Assembly: GCA_002426015.1 (NCBI GenBank)
Contig: DINS01000009.1
Span: forward strand, 76,485 to 120,792
Direction: 5' to 3'
DNA from: Flavobacteriaceae bacterium UBA5534
GTDB taxonomy: Bacteria; Bacteroidota; Bacteroidia; Flavobacteriales; Flavobacteriaceae
Length of the DNA: 44,308 nucleotides
A program made the position numbers and the translations under genes. Positions 32,304-40,299 of the stretch are shown piece by piece (within the stretch, counting starts at the first letter, position 1; every line of letters starts with the position of its first letter). Below the pieces are notes generated by a model. The model did no database searches, had not been told where the DNA came from, and was given only the letters and a program-made list of their open reading frames with translations.

Positions 32304-32462
32304 ATGAAAGAATACAAAGTAGCATCCAAACCTTTTGGTTTATCAAAAAACAACCAACGTTTGGAAGATTTTTTAAATCAATATGCACGTGAAGGTTGGC
32401 AGCTAAAGTTTTTGGGCGAACAGATATCAACTGTCGTTTTTGAACGTGAAAAAAATAGATAG
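32304..32462 (+). CDS. DUF4177-like small protein
   Basis: 52 residues, starting three bases after the SPFH stop. The sequence begins MKEYKVASKPFG and continues LEDFLNQYAREGWQLKFL, closely matching the DUF4177 pattern (short beta strand, helix with LE-x-x-LN-x-x-x-x-EGW, then a strand VVFERE). Function unknown; such proteins are often companions of membrane proteins. The next gene's ATG begins one base after its stop, so translation is probably coupled. Confidence 0.8.
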   Translation: MKEYKVASKPFGLSKNNQRLEDFLNQYAREGWQLKFLGEQISTVVFEREKNR

Positions 32463-32463
32463 C

Positions 32464-32967
32464 ATGGCTAATGAACGACCTAAAATAAAAGTGCCTTTAG
32501 AGCCTATTGATATGGTGGCCGAAATCATTTCGTCATCATTTCTGATCCTGCTCATCATTTACACCTTTTTGGTCAATAAAGATTTACCAGACACCATTCC
32601 TACACATTTCAATTTCAATGGCGAGGCAGATGCTTATGGCAGCAAACATACCATGTGGTTGCTCCCAGCAATTGGATTGGTAATGTTCATAGGTTTTAAT
32701 ATCCTGAATCGGTTTCCACACCTTCATAATTATATGGTCAACATAACAGAAGAAAACGCGTTGAAAAATTATCGATTTAGCACACGCATCCTTCGATTTG
32801 TGCTGTTATTTGTCATGGTCTTGTTCATCTATATTCAATATACCATCGTATCGCATGTTAACAACAATGGTGTGGCATTTGGAAGCTGGTTTGTACCTAT
32901 TATTCTTTTAGTGAGCCTCATTTTACCAATTTTTATCTTCATTCAAAATAGAAAAATGAATAAATAA
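32464..32967 (+). CDS. DUF1648 domain membrane protein
   Basis: 167 residues from the ATG at 32464. An in-frame TTG at 32440 lies inside the preceding gene and is less likely. About four hydrophobic segments (roughly 22-40, 67-86, 112-133, 141-160). Between the first two is LPDTIPTHFNFNGEADAYGSK, the DUF1648 signature (P-x-H-F-x-x-x-G-x-x-D). Related domains occur in SdpI-like immunity proteins, but here there is no toxin gene, so the operon context (SPFH, DUF4177, Arc-like) is the only guide. Function unknown. Confidence 0.85.
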   Translation: MANERPKIKVPLEPIDMVAEIISSSFLILLIIYTFLVNKDLPDTIPTHFNFNGEADAYGSKHTMWLLPAIGLVMFIGFNILNRFPHLHNYMVNITEENALKNYRFSTRILRFVLLFVMVLFIYIQYTIVSHVNNNGVAFGSWFVPIILLVSLILPIFIFIQNRKMNK

Positions 32968-32969
32968 TT

Positions 32970-33158
32970 ATGTCTAAGAAAAAAGCCTTCGCATTACGCA
33001 TTAATGAAGATATGCTCAAAGCAATCGAAAAATGGGCTTCTGACGAGTTCAGAAGTACCAATGGACAGATTGAGTGGATACTTATGCAAATGCTGAAAGA
33101 ACAAAATAGACTACCAAAAACAAAAAACAAATCCACAAATGAAAGCGACACTCAATAG
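32970..33158 (+). CDS. Arc-like ribbon-helix-helix protein
   Basis: 62 residues. FALRINEDMLKAIEKWASDEFRSTNGQIEWILMQML matches the Arc/MetJ-type ribbon-helix-helix: a short beta strand (KAFALRI) that would insert into the DNA major groove as a dimer, and two helices. It is followed by a polar tail. It starts two bases after the DUF1648 stop and ends in a terminator hairpin that overlaps its stop codon. It may autoregulate the operon. Alternatively, it may be a non-DNA-binding partner of the SPFH protein. Confidence 0.82.
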   Translation: MSKKKAFALRINEDMLKAIEKWASDEFRSTNGQIEWILMQMLKEQNRLPKTKNKSTNESDTQ

Positions 33159-33167
33159 TCGCTTTTT
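33142..33167 (+). terminator. Terminator of the SPFH-Arc operon, overlapping the last codons
   Basis: 8-base arms AAAGCGAC (33142-33149) / GTCGCTTT (33158-33165), an 8-base loop and a run of seven T. The stem includes the end of the coding region. Confidence 0.75.
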
Positions 33168-33211
33168 TTAACCCATAAAATGTAGTATTTTGCGACTTAA
33201 ACTCAATTTTT

Positions 33212-34474
33212 ATGGAACATCCTGTATTTACTAATGACGGAATCGTATTTGGACTCTTAATGCTTGCACTCGGTTTTGTGTTTTACACCGAATCTAAAGA
33301 GTCTGGCTTTTGGCCAAAGTTTTACAAATACATTCCTGGATTGTTGATGTGCTACATGATTCCAGCAGTTTTCAACTCTTTAGGGTTGATATCGGCAGAT
33401 GTATCACAAACCTATTATGTTGCCAGTCGTTATTTGTTGCCAGCTTCATTGGTATTGCTCACTATCAGTATCGATTTAAAAGCTGTATTTAATTTGGGCT
33501 GGAAAGCATTGGTCATGTTTTTTACAGGTACTATCGGAATCGTCATAGGTGGTCCAATTGCTATTTTGATCATTTCCACATTTTCACCAGAAACTGTTGG
33601 AGGTGCTGGATTTGACGCTGTTTGGAGAGGTCTTGCCACACTCGCGGGAAGTTGGATTGGCGGAGGAGCCAACCAAGCTGCCATGTTAGAAATTTATGAG
33701 TTTAACCAAGAATTATATGGAGGCATGGTCTTGGTTGATATTGTAGTTGCCAATATTTGGATGGCTGTATTGCTCTTCGGAATCGGAAAGAAAAACAAAA
33801 TTGATAATTGGTTAAAAGCCGACAATACTGCTATTGACGAGTTAAAGCACAAAGTACAGACCTTTACCGACAAAATCACTCGCAACCCAACACTTGCCGA
33901 CATCATCATCATTTTGATGTTTGCCTTTGTGTCTGTTGGTATTGCACATTATGGCGCTGATGTCATTTCTAAATATTTAGTCGATAACTTTGATGCCGTA
34001 AGCAATCCTAAAAGTGCCCTTTCCTCTTTTGGAAGCAGCTTCTTTTGGTTGATTTCTATTGCAACTTTGATGGGAATTCTATTATCGTTCACAAAAGCCA
34101 AAAATTATGAAGGTGCTGGAGCCAGTAAAATAGGAAGTGTTTTTATTTACATTTTGGTCGCTACCATAGGGATGAAAATGGACTTGGGCAAAATTTTTGA
34201 AAACCCAGGACTGATTCTCATTGGCTTGGTTTGGATGGCCATACATGCTGGTTTACTTATTTTGGTTGCCAAGCTCATTAAAGCACCATACTTTTTCCTA
34301 GCTGTAGGAAGCCAAGCAAATGTAGGAGGCGCAGCTTCGGCTCCTGTTGTTGCCGCAGCATTTCATCCATCATTAGCAACTGTTGGAGCCTTACTGGCAG
34401 TGTTTGGTTATGTAGTAGGAACTTATGGAGCCATATTGTGTGCCGAACTTATGAAAATAGCATCTGCAGGTTAG
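33212..34474 (+). CDS. DUF819 family membrane protein (YjcL-like)
   Basis: 420 residues with about 11-12 hydrophobic segments. DUF819 features: SRYLLPASLVLLTISIDLKAV (a Pro-containing helix as in other transport folds), LATLAGSWIGGGANQAAMLEI in the first half, and SQANVGGAASAPVVAAAFHPSLATVGALLAVFGYVVGTYGA in the second. The paired Gly/Asn-rich segments suggest an inverted-repeat transporter of the bile-acid/citrate-exchanger kind. Substrate unknown. Single gene following the SPFH operon terminator. Confidence 0.88.
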   Translation: MEHPVFTNDGIVFGLLMLALGFVFYTESKESGFWPKFYKYIPGLLMCYMIPAVFNSLGLISADVSQTYYVASRYLLPASLVLLTISIDLKAVFNLGWKALVMFFTGTIGIVIGGPIAILIISTFSPETVGGAGFDAVWRGLATLAGSWIGGGANQAAMLEIYEFNQELYGGMVLVDIVVANIWMAVLLFGIGKKNKIDNWLKADNTAIDELKHKVQTFTDKITRNPTLADIIIILMFAFVSVGIAHYGADVISKYLVDNFDAVSNPKSALSSFGSSFFWLISIATLMGILLSFTKAKNYEGAGASKIGSVFIYILVATIGMKMDLGKIFENPGLILIGLVWMAIHAGLLILVAKLIKAPYFFLAVGSQANVGGAASAPVVAAAFHPSLATVGALLAVFGYVVGTYGAILCAELMKIASAG

Positions 34475-34524
34475 TTTTTATTGAATAATTATAAGATATT
34501 TGCGCTCCAAAAAATAGATTCAAA

Positions 34525-35217
34525 ATGAAGAAAATTTTAGTTCTTGTAGTGATTGGCTTTATGTTTTCATGCGGAAATGACAGTACAAATTTCACTTTAA
34601 AAGGGAATGTCAAAGGATTGAAAAAAGGAATGGTTTACCTACAACGCGTCCAAGATTCAGCATTGGTCACAATAGATTCTTTAGATGTTAAAGGAAACCC
34701 TGAATTTGAACTACACACTGAACTGGAATCACCTGAAGTATTATATCTAAAGCTTTACAAGCACGATAATGAAGAACATATCATTCCATTTTTTGCCGAT
34801 AAAGGAACTACAGAAATCAATTCAAATTTGAAAAATTTTGAATATGATTTTAAAATTAAAGGGTCTAAACAACAAGAAAAATTGGAAGAATACCAATTGA
34901 TGATGTCTCGCTTCAACAATCAAAACCTCGATCTTATCAAAGAAAATTTTGATGCTCAAAAAGCAAATGACACTTCAAGAATCAATGAAAGTGTGGATAA
35001 ATACAACAATCACATCAAACGAAAATATTTATACACCATCAATTTCGCAATTAATAACAAAGACAATGAGATTGCTCCATATTTAGCATTGACCGAAGTG
35101 TATGATGCCAATATCAAGTTTTTGGACAGCATCAACAATTCTTTAACACAAGAAGTAAAGGCTTCAAAATATGGTAAAGACTTGCAAGCCTTCATCAAAA
35201 AAAGAAAAGCTCAATAA
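34525..35217 (+). CDS. DUF4369-like lipoprotein
   Basis: 230 residues. Lipobox FMFSC with Cys16, so a lipoprotein. Residues ~20-115 (FTLKGNVKGLKKGMVYLQR, TIDSLDVKGNPEFEL, FFADKGTTEIN) fit the DUF4369 beta-sandwich usually found at the N-terminus of Bacteroidota thioredoxin-like (TlpA) lipoproteins. Here the C-terminal half is helical and charged, with no CxxC thioredoxin motif, so this is a version lacking the redox domain. Function unknown. It starts 50 bases after the DUF819 gene. Confidence 0.85.
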   Translation: MKKILVLVVIGFMFSCGNDSTNFTLKGNVKGLKKGMVYLQRVQDSALVTIDSLDVKGNPEFELHTELESPEVLYLKLYKHDNEEHIIPFFADKGTTEINSNLKNFEYDFKIKGSKQQEKLEEYQLMMSRFNNQNLDLIKENFDAQKANDTSRINESVDKYNNHIKRKYLYTINFAINNKDNEIAPYLALTEVYDANIKFLDSINNSLTQEVKASKYGKDLQAFIKKRKAQ

Positions 35218-35326
35218 CTCTTTTTTGATTTCTATTGACAACATTTTAGAATAATTTGATTTTGTAACCGTTAGATTTCAAAATATGCCGAAGGCTATTT
35301 TTTAATTTGTAACGTATATAAATTGA

Positions 35327-37654
35327 ATGAAACTAAACAAAAAACGATTATATAAGTGGCTCAAGCGAATAGGTGTTGGTATCACGACACTTATTTTATT
35401 GTTATTCTGCTTTTATGGAAGTGTCTATTTTGGATTGTGGGGAAAAATTCCTTCCCACGAAAAAATTTCTGACCTCAAACAAAGCCAAGCCACTCAAATA
35501 CTGGATAAAAACAACGACCTTATCGGAAAACTGTACATCTATGACAGGCAATCCATAACGTTCTCTGACTTCCCACAACATCTTTTGGACGCTTTGATAG
35601 CAACGGAAGATGTTCGCTTTTATGAACACAACGGCATCGACAACAAAAGCCTATTGAGAGTATTTTTTAAGACCATCCTATTATCTGATGATTCTTCAGG
35701 TGGAGGAAGCACAATCACCTTACAGCTGGCAAAAAACCTTTTTGGAAGAGAGCGTTCTGGTGCACTTGGAACGGTTGTCAACAAGTTAAAAGAAAGCATA
35801 GTTGCACGACGCATAGAAAGTCTGTATTCAAAAAATGAAATTCTCACACTGTATTTGAACACTGTGCCTTTTCCAGACAATACCTACGGAATTGAGAGTG
35901 CCTCACAAAAATTTTTCAATGTTCGTACTAAAGATTTGAATTTATGGCAAGCCGCAACACTTGTTGGCTCGCTCAAAGCCAATCATAGTTACAACCCTAG
36001 GTTATTCCCAGAAAAATCGAAAACCAGACGAAATGTAGTTCTAGGTCAAATGGTCAATTATGGTTATATAACCGAAAAAGAGGCTACAAAAAACAAAGAG
36101 AAAGACATCGCATTGGATTATCAGTATTTTGCTCCAAATCAAGGGTTGGCACCTTATTTTAGAGCCGAAGTAAAAAAGCAATTGGATGTTGTCTTGCAAC
36201 AGAAAAAATTCAGAAAGCCCAATGGAGACGTATATAATCTATATCATGATGGGTTAAAGGTCTATACTACTTTAGATAATGCTATGCAGCGATATGCAGA
36301 AGAATCAATGCGTGAGCACATGAAAGATTTGCAGCGCCAATATGAAACTGCCTATGGCAAAAATGCACCTTGGCTAAAAAATAAACCTGCGTATGTTGCA
36401 GCCAAAAAACGCCTTAAAAAATACAAAACACTGAAAGCGCAAGGCCTATCAGATAAAGCTATCGAAGATTCATTAAAAAAAACACATCGTACCGAATTGT
36501 TTTCTTGGGACGAAACAGATATTATCAAATCAATTTCCACATTAGATAGTCTAGAATATTATTCGAAGTTTTTAAATGCAGGTTTAGTATCGTTAGACCC
36601 AAAAACTGGTGAGGTTAAAGCCTATGTTGGTGGTATCGATTACCGGTTTTTTAAATATGATCATATCTCACAAAGCAAACGACAAGTTGGTTCTACTTTT
36701 AAGCCCTTTGTTTACACAGCTGCCATTGAAAACGGTATGAATCCTTGTACTTATTTTCCAATAAAAGCAGTCACTTATACAGATGTCAATAACTGGCGAC
36801 CTACCAATGCTTCAGAAACTGAAGAAGAGGAACATCTTAACTATTCGTTACAGATGGCATTGAGTAATTCGACAAATACCATTGCGGTAAAAGTGTTGGA
36901 CGAAACAGGTATTGATGAAGTCATTGATATAGCTCACAAGATGGGAATACAAAGCGATATCGAGGCTGTACCTTCAATAGCTTTAGGCTCGGCCAATTTG
37001 AGCATGATAGAACTTGCAAAAGCCTACACAACTTATGTAAATGAAAGCAAACCATCAACACCTATATTGATATCAAGAATTGAAGATAAACATGGAAATG
37101 TGATTGCCTCATTTGAAGATTTAAACCCAAAAGTAGCGTCAGAAAAGGCATTCAGTGACACCACTAGACAAGTTCTTTTGGAGTTTATGAAGGCGACTGT
37201 TAATGAAGGCACTGCCAACCGATTACGAACCAAATATAATTTACAAAATGCCATTGCAGGCAAGACAGGCACAACACAAGACAATAAAGATGGTTGGTTT
37301 GTAGGTATTACACCAAAACTAGTAACCATTTCATGGGTTGGCAATGACAACCAACAAATAGGCTTTAGCTCTACAAGTATTGGTCAAGGTGCCAATTCGG
37401 CACTTCCAATTTTTGCCAAATACTATCAAAAACTCAATAATGATTCAAAATACAACGTTATCACCAAAGCGCAATTTGAAACACCTTCAATGGCTGTTTT
37501 AGAATCATTAAATTGTGAACTGACCAAAACCGACGGATTTTTCAAGCGTCTTCTTGGAAATAATAGAGACCAAAAGACCTTCGACGAAGAACAAAAAGAA
37601 AAGAAAAAGAAAAAAGGAATATTCTCTTGGTTGAAGAAAAAGGATAAGAATTGA
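35327..37654 (+). CDS. mrcA: Class A penicillin-binding protein 1A (transglycosylase/transpeptidase)
   Basis: 775 residues. One N-terminal membrane helix (about 15-35). GT51 transglycosylase domain with IATEDVRFYEHNGID (catalytic Glu94), GGGSTITLQLAKNL and TLYLNTVPF. Transpeptidase domain with SxxK at Ser456-Lys459 (GSTFKPF), SxN at 515-517 (STN) and KTGTT from Lys646. It polymerises and cross-links peptidoglycan in the periplasm. The last ~25 residues are strongly Lys-rich and end in IFSWLKKKDKN. All catalytic motifs are intact. Monocistronic by position, with 109 bases to the upstream lipoprotein gene. Confidence 0.95.
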   Translation: MKLNKKRLYKWLKRIGVGITTLILLLFCFYGSVYFGLWGKIPSHEKISDLKQSQATQILDKNNDLIGKLYIYDRQSITFSDFPQHLLDALIATEDVRFYEHNGIDNKSLLRVFFKTILLSDDSSGGGSTITLQLAKNLFGRERSGALGTVVNKLKESIVARRIESLYSKNEILTLYLNTVPFPDNTYGIESASQKFFNVRTKDLNLWQAATLVGSLKANHSYNPRLFPEKSKTRRNVVLGQMVNYGYITEKEATKNKEKDIALDYQYFAPNQGLAPYFRAEVKKQLDVVLQQKKFRKPNGDVYNLYHDGLKVYTTLDNAMQRYAEESMREHMKDLQRQYETAYGKNAPWLKNKPAYVAAKKRLKKYKTLKAQGLSDKAIEDSLKKTHRTELFSWDETDIIKSISTLDSLEYYSKFLNAGLVSLDPKTGEVKAYVGGIDYRFFKYDHISQSKRQVGSTFKPFVYTAAIENGMNPCTYFPIKAVTYTDVNNWRPTNASETEEEEHLNYSLQMALSNSTNTIAVKVLDETGIDEVIDIAHKMGIQSDIEAVPSIALGSANLSMIELAKAYTTYVNESKPSTPILISRIEDKHGNVIASFEDLNPKVASEKAFSDTTRQVLLEFMKATVNEGTANRLRTKYNLQNAIAGKTGTTQDNKDGWFVGITPKLVTISWVGNDNQQIGFSSTSIGQGANSALPIFAKYYQKLNNDSKYNVITKAQFETPSMAVLESLNCELTKTDGFFKRLLGNNRDQKTFDEEQKEKKKKKGIFSWLKKKDKN

Positions 37655-37767
37655 ATCATTAAAGTGGGTTGCTAATGACGCCTGATTTGTTCAATTTATT
37701 CTGTATTCTATAAACAAAAAAGTCCAGCCATAAAGACTGCATTTTGATATTCCTGCTTTATTAGGAA

Positions 37768-37789
37768 TTAAGAGCTGATGGAGGGACTC
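37768..37789 (-). pseudogene. Truncated duplicate of the tRNA-Thr 3' end
   Basis: 22 bases that repeat 37866-37887 (the 3' end of tRNA-Thr plus its flank) with one difference (T for C). On the left it is preceded by a decayed version of the downstream terminator: AAACAAAAAAG...CATAAAGA occurs in both copies. After the match, the tRNA body is replaced by CTTTCGACTTCGCTCAGGGA, a sequence I know as a dispersed flavobacterial repeat. Confidence 0.55.
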
Positions 37790-37838
37790 CTTTCGACTTC
37801 GCTCAGGGATAAACTTCTCTTCCAATTTAATTCAAACA

Positions 37839-37867
37839 AAAAAGCCTCTCATAAAGAGAGGCTTTTT
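37839..37867 (-). terminator. Terminator of tRNA-Thr
   Basis: 12-base perfect arms AAAAAGCCTCTC / GAGAGGCTTTTT with loop ATAAA. In the minus direction it is followed by a T run, four bases downstream of the tRNA 3' end. Confidence 0.85.
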
Positions 37868-37870
37868 AAG

Positions 37871-37944
37871 AGCCGATGGAGGGACTCGAACCCACGACCT
37901 GCTGATTACAAATCAGCTGCTCTAGCCAGCTGAGCTACATCGGC
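37871..37944 (-). tRNA. tRNA-Thr (anticodon TGT)
   Basis: 74 bases on the minus strand, from GCCGATG (37944) to CATCGGC plus discriminator T (37871). Seven-base-pair acceptor stem; D arm GCTCAGCTGGCTAGAGC; anticodon stem CTGAT / ATCAG with loop TTTGTAA and anticodon TGT (Thr, ACA codons); T arm with GGTTCGAGTCC. The CCA end is not encoded. It has its own promoter (37956-37985) and terminator (37839-37867). Confidence 0.95.
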
Positions 37945-37955
37945 TTTTGAGACTG

Positions 37956-37985
37956 CAAATATAATCGCGAAAATTATATTTGCAA
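37956..37985 (-). promoter_or_regulatory. Promoter of tRNA-Thr
   Basis: Minus-strand TTG (37985-37983), exactly 19 bases, then TATATTTG (37963-37956): a full match to the Bacteroidota TTG-N19-TAnnTTTG promoter. The start site would fall about six bases before the tRNA 5' end. The whole site lies in a perfect 12-base inverted repeat. Confidence 0.75.
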
Positions 37986-38003
37986 ATCTTTTAAAAAAAA
38001 TTA

Positions 38004-38270
38004 TTAAAGCTTGTTGATTTTTTCGATCAACGCTCTTCCTTTAGTTTCCAGTTCATTATTGACTGCTTTAAGGTGCGCTTTTCTGTTTTCAACAGTTTTA
38101 TCGTTTACTTTTGCAATAAGGTCATCAAAAACTTCAATCGCTTCATCAATAATTGCTTCACTTTTTTTAGTGTCTTTGTCAGTGTTTGAATATTCCCAAA
38201 CATAGACTGCTTCTATAATATCACCTATAACATAATTGATGTCTTTCTTTAGGTTTCTAACATTTGCCAT
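38004..38270 (-). CDS. Small conserved helical protein of unknown function
   Basis: 88 residues, predicted almost entirely helical (NLKKDINYVIGDIIEAVYVWE, then EAIIDEAIEVFDDLIAKVN, then LKAVNNELETKGRALIEKINKL). Rich in Lys/Glu/Asp, with no signal peptide or membrane segment, so cytoplasmic. I recall similar short proteins in other flavobacteria, always unannotated; no function can be given. It has its own predicted promoter (38296-38303), with a leader of about 20 bases, and lies 30 bases downstream of manA. Confidence 0.8.
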   Translation of the reverse strand: MANVRNLKKDINYVIGDIIEAVYVWEYSNTDKDTKKSEAIIDEAIEVFDDLIAKVNDKTVENRKAHLKAVNNELETKGRALIEKINKL

Positions 38271-38295
38271 AATATAAATTTTATTTAATTGCGTG

Positions 38296-38303
38296 CAAAA
38301 TTA
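38296..38303 (-). promoter_or_regulatory. Predicted -7 promoter element of the 88-residue gene
   Basis: Minus-strand TAATTTTG matches TAnnTTTG, 26 bases before the ATG at 38270 and overlapping the manA stop codon. No clear -33 TTG at the standard distance. Confidence 0.4.
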
Positions 38304-39272
38304 CACATAAACTTCCAATAATGTTGCATTTTTAGATGTAATTCGGAAGTTTTTAATTGTTGCTGGAAGTAAGATGGTTTCTCCTTTTATAATCGTTTCG
38401 GTATGTGTTGGTGTCGAAATTTTTGCTTCGCCATCGACACACATATAAATAATAAAGGAATCGAAAGTATTTTCTTTTTCAATTTTGGAATCAACCTTTA
38501 GGTAACTTGTGGTGAAATATGGACAACTTACCATATCGTTAGATTGGTTGGGTTCCTTTTTATAAGACACCCTAAAATCATCCTCCATATCAAAACCAAT
38601 AGCATCGAGAGCCAGATCGTTATGCAGTTCGCGCTCATTACCTTGGTCATCAACCCTATCCCAATCATAAACTCTATAGGTGATATCACTGGTTTGCTGA
38701 ATCTCTGCCAATAAAACACCTGCTCCAATAGCGTGGACTCGTCCCACTTCTATAAAATAGGTGTCGCCTTCTTTCACTTTATCAAAATTGAGTATTTTGG
38801 TCAGTGTTTTATTTTCGAGGTGTTTTAAATATAGTTCTGGTGTTACTTTTTGATTGAACCCAACGATTAGGTTGGAATCTTTATCGGCTTGCATTACATA
38901 CCACATTTCTGTTTTTCCAAACGAATTGTGACGTTTTGCCGCCAATTCGTCGTTGGGATGCAATTGGATGGATAAGTCTTCTTTGGCGTCGATAAATTTA
39001 ATTAATAACGGAAATTTGTTGCCAAAGTGTTTATAGTTCTTTTCACCAACCAAATCGGATTTGTAAGTAGATAAAAGGTGCTTTAATGATTGTCCTTCGA
39101 GACTTCCATTGCTCACTATTGAGGTATCTCCATCGACATCACTAATTTCCCAGCTTTCACCAACGTTTGGAAGATTGGAATCTTTATTTAAAATGCATTT
39201 TAATTTTTGTCCTCCCCAAATTTTATCTTTTAAAATGGGTTGAAACTTTATTGGATATAAAATACTTTTCAT
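38301..39272 (-). CDS. manA: Mannose-6-phosphate isomerase, class I
   Basis: 323 residues, the length of the short bacterial type I enzymes. Metal-site motifs: LSIQLHPND (Gln and His), GKTEMWYV (Glu) and VGRVHAIGAG (His). The N-terminus shows KDKIWGGQKL, typical of the family, and a cupin-like C-terminal part follows. It interconverts mannose-6-phosphate and fructose-6-phosphate and feeds GDP-mannose and surface-glycan synthesis. Its ATG shares one base with the queD stop (TAATG), so it is the last gene of the idi-queD-manA set. Confidence 0.93.
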   Translation of the reverse strand: MKSILYPIKFQPILKDKIWGGQKLKCILNKDSNLPNVGESWEISDVDGDTSIVSNGSLEGQSLKHLLSTYKSDLVGEKNYKHFGNKFPLLIKFIDAKEDLSIQLHPNDELAAKRHNSFGKTEMWYVMQADKDSNLIVGFNQKVTPELYLKHLENKTLTKILNFDKVKEGDTYFIEVGRVHAIGAGVLLAEIQQTSDITYRVYDWDRVDDQGNERELHNDLALDAIGFDMEDDFRVSYKKEPNQSNDMVSCPYFTTSYLKVDSKIEKENTFDSFIIYMCVDGEAKISTPTHTETIIKGETILLPATIKNFRITSKNATLLEVYV

Positions 39273-39682
39273 TATCGACCTGAATAGGTTACAAAATTGC
39301 GTGGCGTTTCATATAGCACAACTTCTAAATCTAACAATGGATCTAATTTCGCTTTGATTTTATTATAGATGACCACAACGATATTTTCGGCTGTTGGATT
39401 CAACTCTTTAAACTCTGGAACTTCAATATTCAAGTTTTTATGGTCAAAGGGATCTTCAATTTCGTCTTTAATGATGTCTTTCAAGATTTTCATATCCATC
39501 ACATAACCTGTTTCTTTATTGATACGTCCCGTAACGCTTACAGTCAACTCGTAGTTATGTCCATGAAAATTTGGATTGCTACATTTGCCAAAAACAGCAC
39601 TGTTTTTTTCGTCTGTCCAATCTTTTCGATACAAACGGTGTGCAGCGTTAAAATGTGCTTTTCTACTTACTGTGACTATCAT
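39272..39682 (-). CDS. queD: 6-carboxytetrahydropterin synthase (QueD/PTPS family)
   Basis: 136 residues. Zinc ligands His15 (AAHRLY), His40 and His42 (FHGHNY); catalytic Cys34 in FGKCSNPNFHGHNY; family-typical GYVMDMKILKD and DHKNLN. The enzyme converts 7,8-dihydroneopterin triphosphate to 6-carboxytetrahydropterin in queuosine (7-deazaguanine) synthesis. A pyruvoyltetrahydropterin synthase role is the alternative. It overlaps idi by four bases (ATGA) and manA by one, so all three are translationally linked although in different pathways. Confidence 0.92.
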   Translation of the reverse strand: MIVTVSRKAHFNAAHRLYRKDWTDEKNSAVFGKCSNPNFHGHNYELTVSVTGRINKETGYVMDMKILKDIIKDEIEDPFDHKNLNIEVPEFKELNPTAENIVVVIYNKIKAKLDPLLDLEVVLYETPRNFVTYSGR

Positions 39683-40203
39683 TGTATGATATTTATATGT
39701 TGATAGAATTTATCGAAAATAATTTTAAACCATTCGGTATAGATTTCTGGGCGCAACCGTATGTCTTCTTTAACTGCTTCTAATGGCATCCACTTCCAGT
39801 CGGCCACTTCTTCTAGATTGATGTTGGGCGCATCGTTATAATGGCCTACCAATATATGATCGTATTCATGTTCGGTCAATCCATTGTCAAAAGGTGCTTT
39901 ATAAATGAACGAAATGGTATCATTAAGCTGTGTAACAAAGCCCATTTCTTCTTGTAAACGACGTTTACCTGCCTCAATATTACTTTCGCCAACACGTTGG
40001 TGACTACAGCACGTATTGGTCCACAGCAAAGGTGAATGGTACTTATGTGAAGCGCGTTGCTGAAGCATCAATTCGTTTTTGTCATTAAACACAAATACTG
40101 AAAAAGCACGATGTAATACCGCTTTTTCGTGAGCTTCCATTTTTGGCATTGTGCCTATTTGCTCATCGTTTTCATTAACAAGGATGACATGTTCTTTACT
40201 CAT
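39679..40203 (-). CDS. idi: Isopentenyl-diphosphate delta-isomerase, type 1
   Basis: 174 residues from the ATG at 40203. An in-frame TTG at 40221 would fall upstream of the predicted promoter element and is rejected. Nudix-like fold with catalytic Cys66 in WTNTCCSHQR, RRLQEEMGF (Nudix helix) and Glu113 in EHEYDH. It interconverts isopentenyl and dimethylallyl diphosphate for isoprenoid synthesis (quinones, carotenoids). First gene of the idi-queD-manA set, with near-leaderless transcription inferred. Confidence 0.94.
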   Translation of the reverse strand: MSKEHVILVNENDEQIGTMPKMEAHEKAVLHRAFSVFVFNDKNELMLQQRASHKYHSPLLWTNTCCSHQRVGESNIEAGKRRLQEEMGFVTQLNDTISFIYKAPFDNGLTEHEYDHILVGHYNDAPNINLEEVADWKWMPLEAVKEDIRLRPEIYTEWFKIIFDKFYQHINIIQ

Positions 40204-40209
40204 AGCATA

Positions 40210-40217
40210 CAAAAGTA
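40210..40217 (-). promoter_or_regulatory. Predicted -7 promoter element of idi-queD-manA
   Basis: Minus-strand TACTTTTG matches TAnnTTTG, only seven bases before the idi ATG, so the transcript would be leaderless or nearly so. The -33 position reads TGT rather than TTG. Confidence 0.4.
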
Positions 40218-40248
40218 CCAACTAAATTATGAAAATACACCATAAATA

Positions 40249-40278
40249 AAAAAGCTGCCTTAAAAAAGACAGCTTTTA
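40249..40278 (-). terminator. Terminator of the adhesin-PorP/SprF-OmpA operon
   Basis: AAAAGCTG (40250-40257) pairs with CAGCTTTT (40270-40277), extended inward with a bulge. A T run follows in the minus direction. It lies 22 bases after the OmpA-family stop. Confidence 0.65.
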
Positions 40279-40299
40279 ACTATAATTTATGACGTGATT

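Noticed and set aside
32440..32463. TTG start for the DUF1648 gene
   Set aside because: It would lie inside the DUF4177 reading frame. The ATG at 32464, one base after that gene's stop, is the natural start.
34525..35217. Thioredoxin-like TlpA lipoprotein
   Set aside because: The N-terminal DUF4369 part is present, but no CxxC active site or thioredoxin fold follows.
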